Origin: Chryseobacterium gleum
Lineage (GTDB): Bacteria > Bacteroidota > Bacteroidia > Flavobacteriales_D > Crocinitomicaceae
Reading direction: 5' to 3'
NCBI GenBank assembly: GCA_945877005.1
Contig: CAMCQL010000015.1
Coordinates: 1 to 19,209 of the forward strand
Length of the DNA: 19,209 bases
Numbering within the stretch: position 1 is the first letter of the stretch; the number at the start of each line of letters is the position of its first letter. Below are positions 15,830 through 19,209 of this stretch, piece by piece. The translations under genes and the position numbers were made by a program. Below the pieces are notes generated by a model. That model ran no database searches. It was not told the origin of the DNA and saw nothing but the letters and a program-made list of their open reading frames with translations.

Positions 15830-16480
15830 ATGGAAGAATTTTTAAAAAGTATTCGTGACGATCACCATAATTTTGACAAGGGTGAACTTTCAGATCATGT
15901 AGGAAATAATCCGTTTACTTTTTTTCATGATTGGTTTAAAGAAGCCATATCTGTTCAACAACCTGAGGCAAATGCATTTGTGTTGTCTACAGTTAATCAC
16001 AATTTTCAGCCTAGCTCTAGAGTTTTATATATCAAAGAATTAACTGAAAAAGGGATGATTTTTTTTACAAATTATTCCTCACAAAAAGGAGAGGAACTGG
16101 AGAGTTCCCCATTATGTAGTGCCTTGTTTTTTTGGCCTTCTTTAGAGCGTCAAATTAGAATAGAAGGTACTGTTTCAAAAGTTCCTTCCGAAGTAAGTGA
16201 TATTTATTTTAAATCTCGACCAAGAGAAAGCCAGCTTGGGGCATGGGCTTCTCACCAAAGTCAACAATTAACAAACAGAGAGCAATTGATCCAACGATTT
16301 CAGAACCTTTCACAGTTATATAAGGATGAAGTGCCTCGTCCACCACATTGGGGGGGCTATGTTTTAAATCCTTCAAAATTTGAGTTCTGGCAAGGAAGAC
16401 CTTCGAGGTTGCACGATAGAATTGTTTTTGAACGTACCAGTGCAATTAATGATTGGAAAACATATCGAAAAAATCCATAA
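15830..16480 (+). CDS. pdxH: Pyridoxamine 5'-phosphate oxidase (PdxH)
   Basis: PdxH oxidises pyridoxine or pyridoxamine 5'-phosphate to pyridoxal 5'-phosphate with FMN and oxygen in the cytoplasm, the last step of the de novo and salvage routes to vitamin B6. The 216 residues match the family length (E. coli 218). FMN and substrate motifs appear in order: SSRVLYIKEL (62-71), FFTNYSSQKGEEL (78-90), RQIRIEGTV (107-115), SRPRESQLGAWAS (129-141), PPHWGGY (171-177) and the signature FEFWQGRPSRLHDR (184-197). The usual terminal RLAP-like ending is replaced by YRKNP, a small deviation. The stop codon shares a base with the next start (TAATG), coupling it to the M16 peptidase. Its PLP product serves BioF, among many enzymes. 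Confidence 0.96.
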   Translation: MEEFLKSIRDDHHNFDKGELSDHVGNNPFTFFHDWFKEAISVQQPEANAFVLSTVNHNFQPSSRVLYIKELTEKGMIFFTNYSSQKGEELESSPLCSALFFWPSLERQIRIEGTVSKVPSEVSDIYFKSRPRESQLGAWASHQSQQLTNREQLIQRFQNLSQLYKDEVPRPPHWGGYVLNPSKFEFWQGRPSRLHDRIVFERTSAINDWKTYRKNP

Positions 16481-17718
16481 TGTTTGAGTTAGAGCCAACA
16501 ATTGTTACATTAACCAACGGGATTCGTTTGGTTTATTTACAAGCTTCTTCTGTGGTTGCCCATATGGGAGTTACAATCTTAGCGGGATCTCGATACGAAG
16601 ATTCAAACGAGGAAGGTCTTGCTCACTTTTTGGAACATTGTATTTTTAAAGGGACTAAAAAAAGAAGAGCATTTCATATTTTGTCTCGTTTAGATGCTGT
16701 TGGCGGTGAGTTAAATGCATATACAACCAAAGAAGAAATTTGTGTTTATGCCTCATTTACCAAAGAATATTATAAAAGAGCATCTGACTTGTTGGCAGAT
16801 ATTGTCTTGAATTCTAATTTCCCTGAGAAAGAGATTCAAAAAGAAAAAGACATTGTTTTAGATGAAATTAATTCATATCTGGATGCACCAAGTGATAAAA
16901 TTTACGATGATTTTGAAGCGTTATTGTTTGAAAATCATCCGTTAGGCACGAATATTTTGGGTACTAAAAAGTCTGTTTCTGGATTTAATAGAGCTGATTT
17001 ATTGGCTTACACCAAAAGGTTTTTCTTCGCAGAAAATATTGTGATTTCATTTGTTGGAGATCTTCCATTAGAAAAGTTAATTTCTGTATTGGAAAAAGAT
17101 TTTAGTAGTTTAACTCATAGAGGATCTCAAGTTCAACCAATTCCTTTTGATGGGTATATTCCGTTTAAAAAAAGAACCAAAGAAGCAAATTTTCAGGCAC
17201 ATGCAGTTATTGGAGGTATAGGTCCAGGTTATAGTAGTTCTCACAGAAGAGGAATGACTTTACTTACAAATGTATTAGGAGGTCCAGCTTTAAACTCACG
17301 ATTAATTTTGACTATTCGTGAAAAATATGGGTATTCTTACAACATTGAAGCAAATTACGCCCCTTATGCTGATATCGGTTTTTGGACAATCTATTTTGGT
17401 ACAGATCAAAAATATTTAGACAAGACCCTTAAGCTAGTTTACAAAGAGATTCAATTAATGTATGATCAAGCACTTTCAGATGTTCAACTTCGAAAAGCTA
17501 AAGAACAATTGAAAGGTCATTTAGCACTATCATTGGATAGTAATTCAGGAATCATGCTTGGTCTAGGTAAAAGCTTGTTGTTGTTCGATCAAATTGATTC
17601 CATTCATGAAATTTATGCTGCTTTGGATAAATTAACTGTTCGAGAGTTGAAAGAAATTGCGGCAATTTATTTTGATAAATCAAAAATTTCTGAATTAGTT
17701 TTTGAGTTAAACAATTGA
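16480..17718 (+). CDS. M16 (pitrilysin/MPP-like) zinc metallopeptidase
   Basis: This 412-residue protease belongs to the processing-peptidase-like M16B group of short single-unit proteins. The inverted zinc motif HFLEH (His49, Glu52 catalytic, His53) is followed by Glu129 in DIVLDEINSY, 76 residues later, as expected for the third ligand. The second domain keeps the Arg/Tyr-containing segment LNSRLILTIREKYGYSYNIEANY near residues 267-290, so one chain should hold both halves needed for activity as a homodimer. There is no signal peptide at the chosen ATG 16480, so it should be cytoplasmic. An in-frame TTG at 16453 would only extend into pdxH and is rejected. It is coupled to pdxH (TAATG) and followed directly by the secreted hydrolase-like gene. 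The physiological substrate is unknown. Confidence 0.94.
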   Translation: MFELEPTIVTLTNGIRLVYLQASSVVAHMGVTILAGSRYEDSNEEGLAHFLEHCIFKGTKKRRAFHILSRLDAVGGELNAYTTKEEICVYASFTKEYYKRASDLLADIVLNSNFPEKEIQKEKDIVLDEINSYLDAPSDKIYDDFEALLFENHPLGTNILGTKKSVSGFNRADLLAYTKRFFFAENIVISFVGDLPLEKLISVLEKDFSSLTHRGSQVQPIPFDGYIPFKKRTKEANFQAHAVIGGIGPGYSSSHRRGMTLLTNVLGGPALNSRLILTIREKYGYSYNIEANYAPYADIGFWTIYFGTDQKYLDKTLKLVYKEIQLMYDQALSDVQLRKAKEQLKGHLALSLDSNSGIMLGLGKSLLLFDQIDSIHEIYAALDKLTVRELKEIAAIYFDKSKISELVFELNN

Positions 17719-17723
17719 TTTCA

Positions 17724-19136
17724 ATGATTCAACGAGTTCTTGGAACGTTCTGTTTTTTATTGATTTTTCATCACGGATATAGTCAATTTTCTGATACTGT
17801 ACCAAAATTCACAAATGGATTGGTTGCATGTACATTTTTTAATGAAGATGAAAATAGTCATTTAATTAAAGGTGATGTATTAAGAGGTTTTAAACACAAT
17901 TTCGCTGTTCAGATTGTTTTCAAAAAAAATAATTTTAAATCACAAATTTCTTGCAGGCAATTGAGCAATTTAGTGAGTCAATTTGCGGATTTGGTTCCAA
18001 GTAAAGTTGTCACCAAGTCAAAATTCCATTCAACTGATTCGTTAGGCAATAGTATCAATGTTAAAATTCCGTTGAGAAGAGAATTAATTGATCAACCAAT
18101 CAATCTTTTATTCATACAGCGTAACTCTGTTTGGCATTCTTTTAAACATAAAAAAGTACTCTATTTTAAAAAGAATCAACAGGGACTTTTCTTTGAAAAG
18201 TCTATGGATTCTATTTGTTTAGAGGGGAAAATTCTACCTGCTAAAGCTCATTATTATGTTGTTAGGTATTTTGATACTTTAGGGGGGATATTAAAAGAGG
18301 AGCTTTATACCTATGAGGGTGTAAATTGTACAGCATCTTTTTATCAGAATGAACAACGTAAACCACAAAGACATGTGTTGATGATCAATGGTTACAGAGG
18401 ACATCATAAAGAAAATGATCATTCTGACCATCTCTTAACCTCATGGGATAAATACCATTATTGGTATAGGGTAAATGATACTTTTCAATCCTTTTTAAAA
18501 TATAAAGTTTATTATTTAGACGCAAGTATGAGTTTAAAGACGACGAACCATCGATCTGCTTTAAGATTCGGATGGAGTTATTTTAGAACTCAATACCTTC
18601 TTTTTAAGGGGTATGCCAAAGATAAAAAACTACGGTTTAATCTTACTCCCAATGTTCCTGGGTTTTATGAAAGAAAAACTTTAGGGAGGATTTCAGGTAA
18701 AGTGGTTCGTCTAAATTTTTTATCTAATTTAAACAGTATTGGTGTAAAAGACACGATTGATTTAATTTGTCATAGTATGGGATATGCATATATGCTAGGT
18801 TTATTGGAAGAACTTAAGTCAGAAGTTGTTCTTGGAAAATGTTTTATTTTAGCTCCTGAAAACGCAAGTGTTGAAGGGTATCAGTGGTCTAATTTTGAGG
18901 AGGTTTGGCAAATCGGTAGCGATTTAGATCAACCAACATTTGATCCTATTTGGATGCAAGATGGTATTGCTCCTCAAGTTCAAGTGAAAGGGTTGGAACA
19001 AATAGTTGGTAAAAAAGGAGGAAGGATTTTTTTCCCTGAAAATTATACACCAAAAAATTTTAAGGACAGTCACATGATGTACAATTACGATTGGATTTTT
19101 AATTCAATTAAAGAACATCGAAAAAAACTCAAATAA
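17724..19136 (+). CDS. Secreted alpha/beta-hydrolase-like protein, function unknown
   Basis: I do not recognise a named family. The 470-residue product starts with a signal peptide (cleavage near HHGYS|QFS, residue 20), so it should act in the periplasm or outside. The first 200 residues are a beta-rich region without clear motifs. The second half looks like an alpha/beta hydrolase of lipase type: HVLMINGYRGHH (217-228, strand plus oxyanion-type loop), then TIDLICHSMGYAYMLGLL (344-361), where Ser351 is in a C-H-S-M-G elbow with Cys in place of the usual first Gly. Candidate acids are Asp400 or Asp402 (GSDLD), and the candidate His is His450 in DSHMMYNY. ATG 17724 is chosen; the in-frame TTG at 17715 overlaps the M16 stop. 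An esterase or lipase activity is plausible, unproven. Confidence 0.7.
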   Translation: MIQRVLGTFCFLLIFHHGYSQFSDTVPKFTNGLVACTFFNEDENSHLIKGDVLRGFKHNFAVQIVFKKNNFKSQISCRQLSNLVSQFADLVPSKVVTKSKFHSTDSLGNSINVKIPLRRELIDQPINLLFIQRNSVWHSFKHKKVLYFKKNQQGLFFEKSMDSICLEGKILPAKAHYYVVRYFDTLGGILKEELYTYEGVNCTASFYQNEQRKPQRHVLMINGYRGHHKENDHSDHLLTSWDKYHYWYRVNDTFQSFLKYKVYYLDASMSLKTTNHRSALRFGWSYFRTQYLLFKGYAKDKKLRFNLTPNVPGFYERKTLGRISGKVVRLNFLSNLNSIGVKDTIDLICHSMGYAYMLGLLEELKSEVVLGKCFILAPENASVEGYQWSNFEEVWQIGSDLDQPTFDPIWMQDGIAPQVQVKGLEQIVGKKGGRIFFPENYTPKNFKDSHMMYNYDWIFNSIKEHRKKLK

Positions 19137-19209
19137 TTAAATCAAAGTTGGGTAGCTCCTCAATATGTTCAAGCTTTTGCTTATTTCGATTGATATAAAT
19201 AAAATGATG
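19129..19209 (-). CDS. Possible 3' end of a convergent gene, cut by the window edge
   Basis: Read on the minus strand from the window end, one frame stays open for 26 codons, with a hydrophilic, protein-like sequence ending LEHIEELPNFDLII, and stops with TGA at 19131-19129. That would overlap the tail of the plus-strand hydrolase gene by 8 bp. A second minus frame is open for 23 codons and stops at 19137 without overlap, so the choice of frame is uncertain. No product can be named. Confidence 0.35.
   Translation of the reverse strand, partial: HHFIYINRNKQKLEHIEELPNFDLII

Noticed and set aside
16453..16479. TTG 16453 as the M16 peptidase start
   Set aside because: The extension lies wholly inside pdxH, while ATG 16480 gives the TAATG coupling and a normal family N-terminus.

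Overview
The window looks like chromosomal DNA from an AT-rich member of the Bacteroidota, most likely Flavobacteriales, and a Crocinitomicaceae/Fluviicola-like organism is plausible. The taxonomic call rests on a GldJ-type lipoprotein next to a PorP/SprF-family protein (type IX secretion and gliding), a DUF4494 protein (a family I know only from Bacteroidota), several TAnnTTTG promoter elements (the Bacteroidota -7 consensus), and the near absence of Shine-Dalgarno sequences before the genes. No tRNA, rRNA, CRISPR array or intact transposase gene was seen.

Layout. Positions 1-816 (+) hold the 3' part of an acyl-CoA dehydrogenase gene, closed by a strong hairpin terminator. Positions 937-7673 are all on the minus strand and, in transcription order, read bioB, bioF, a PorP/SprF gene, gldJ and murF. 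The first two make biotin, the next two belong to type IX secretion/gliding, and the last makes peptidoglycan precursor. A promoter-like element precedes bioB and another precedes gldJ, and a hairpin plus T-tract lies between gldJ and murF, so this is probably several transcription units and not one.

From 7746 to 13423 the plus strand carries a DUF218 (ElyC/YdcF-like) membrane protein and then a tight three-gene cassette: an AlgI-type MBOAT O-acyltransferase, a membrane-anchored DHHW (AlgX/AlgJ-like) protein, and a secreted SGNH/GDSL protein that ends in a LysM domain after a long charged linker. I read this as an acyl (probably acetyl) transfer system for a periplasmic or surface glycan, with peptidoglycan a serious candidate because of the LysM domain. 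It is the best candidate in the window for a poorly described system.

The LysM gene ends at a 136-bp imperfect palindrome with 15-bp terminal inverted repeats and a possible 5-bp target duplication, which looks like a MITE-type element or an IS remnant. A GlcD/D-lactate dehydrogenase-type FAD oxidase follows on the minus strand (13624-15024).

From 15185 to 19136 a plus-strand operon carries a DUF4494 protein, pdxH, an M16 zinc peptidase and a secreted alpha/beta-hydrolase-like protein. The last 80 bases may contain the 3' end of a convergent gene. Most genes are ordinary housekeeping or phylum-typical genes. The points worth a second look are the acyltransferase cassette, the palindromic element, the TAA-TTG bioB/bioF junction, the large insertion in the GldJ fold and the unassigned secreted hydrolase.
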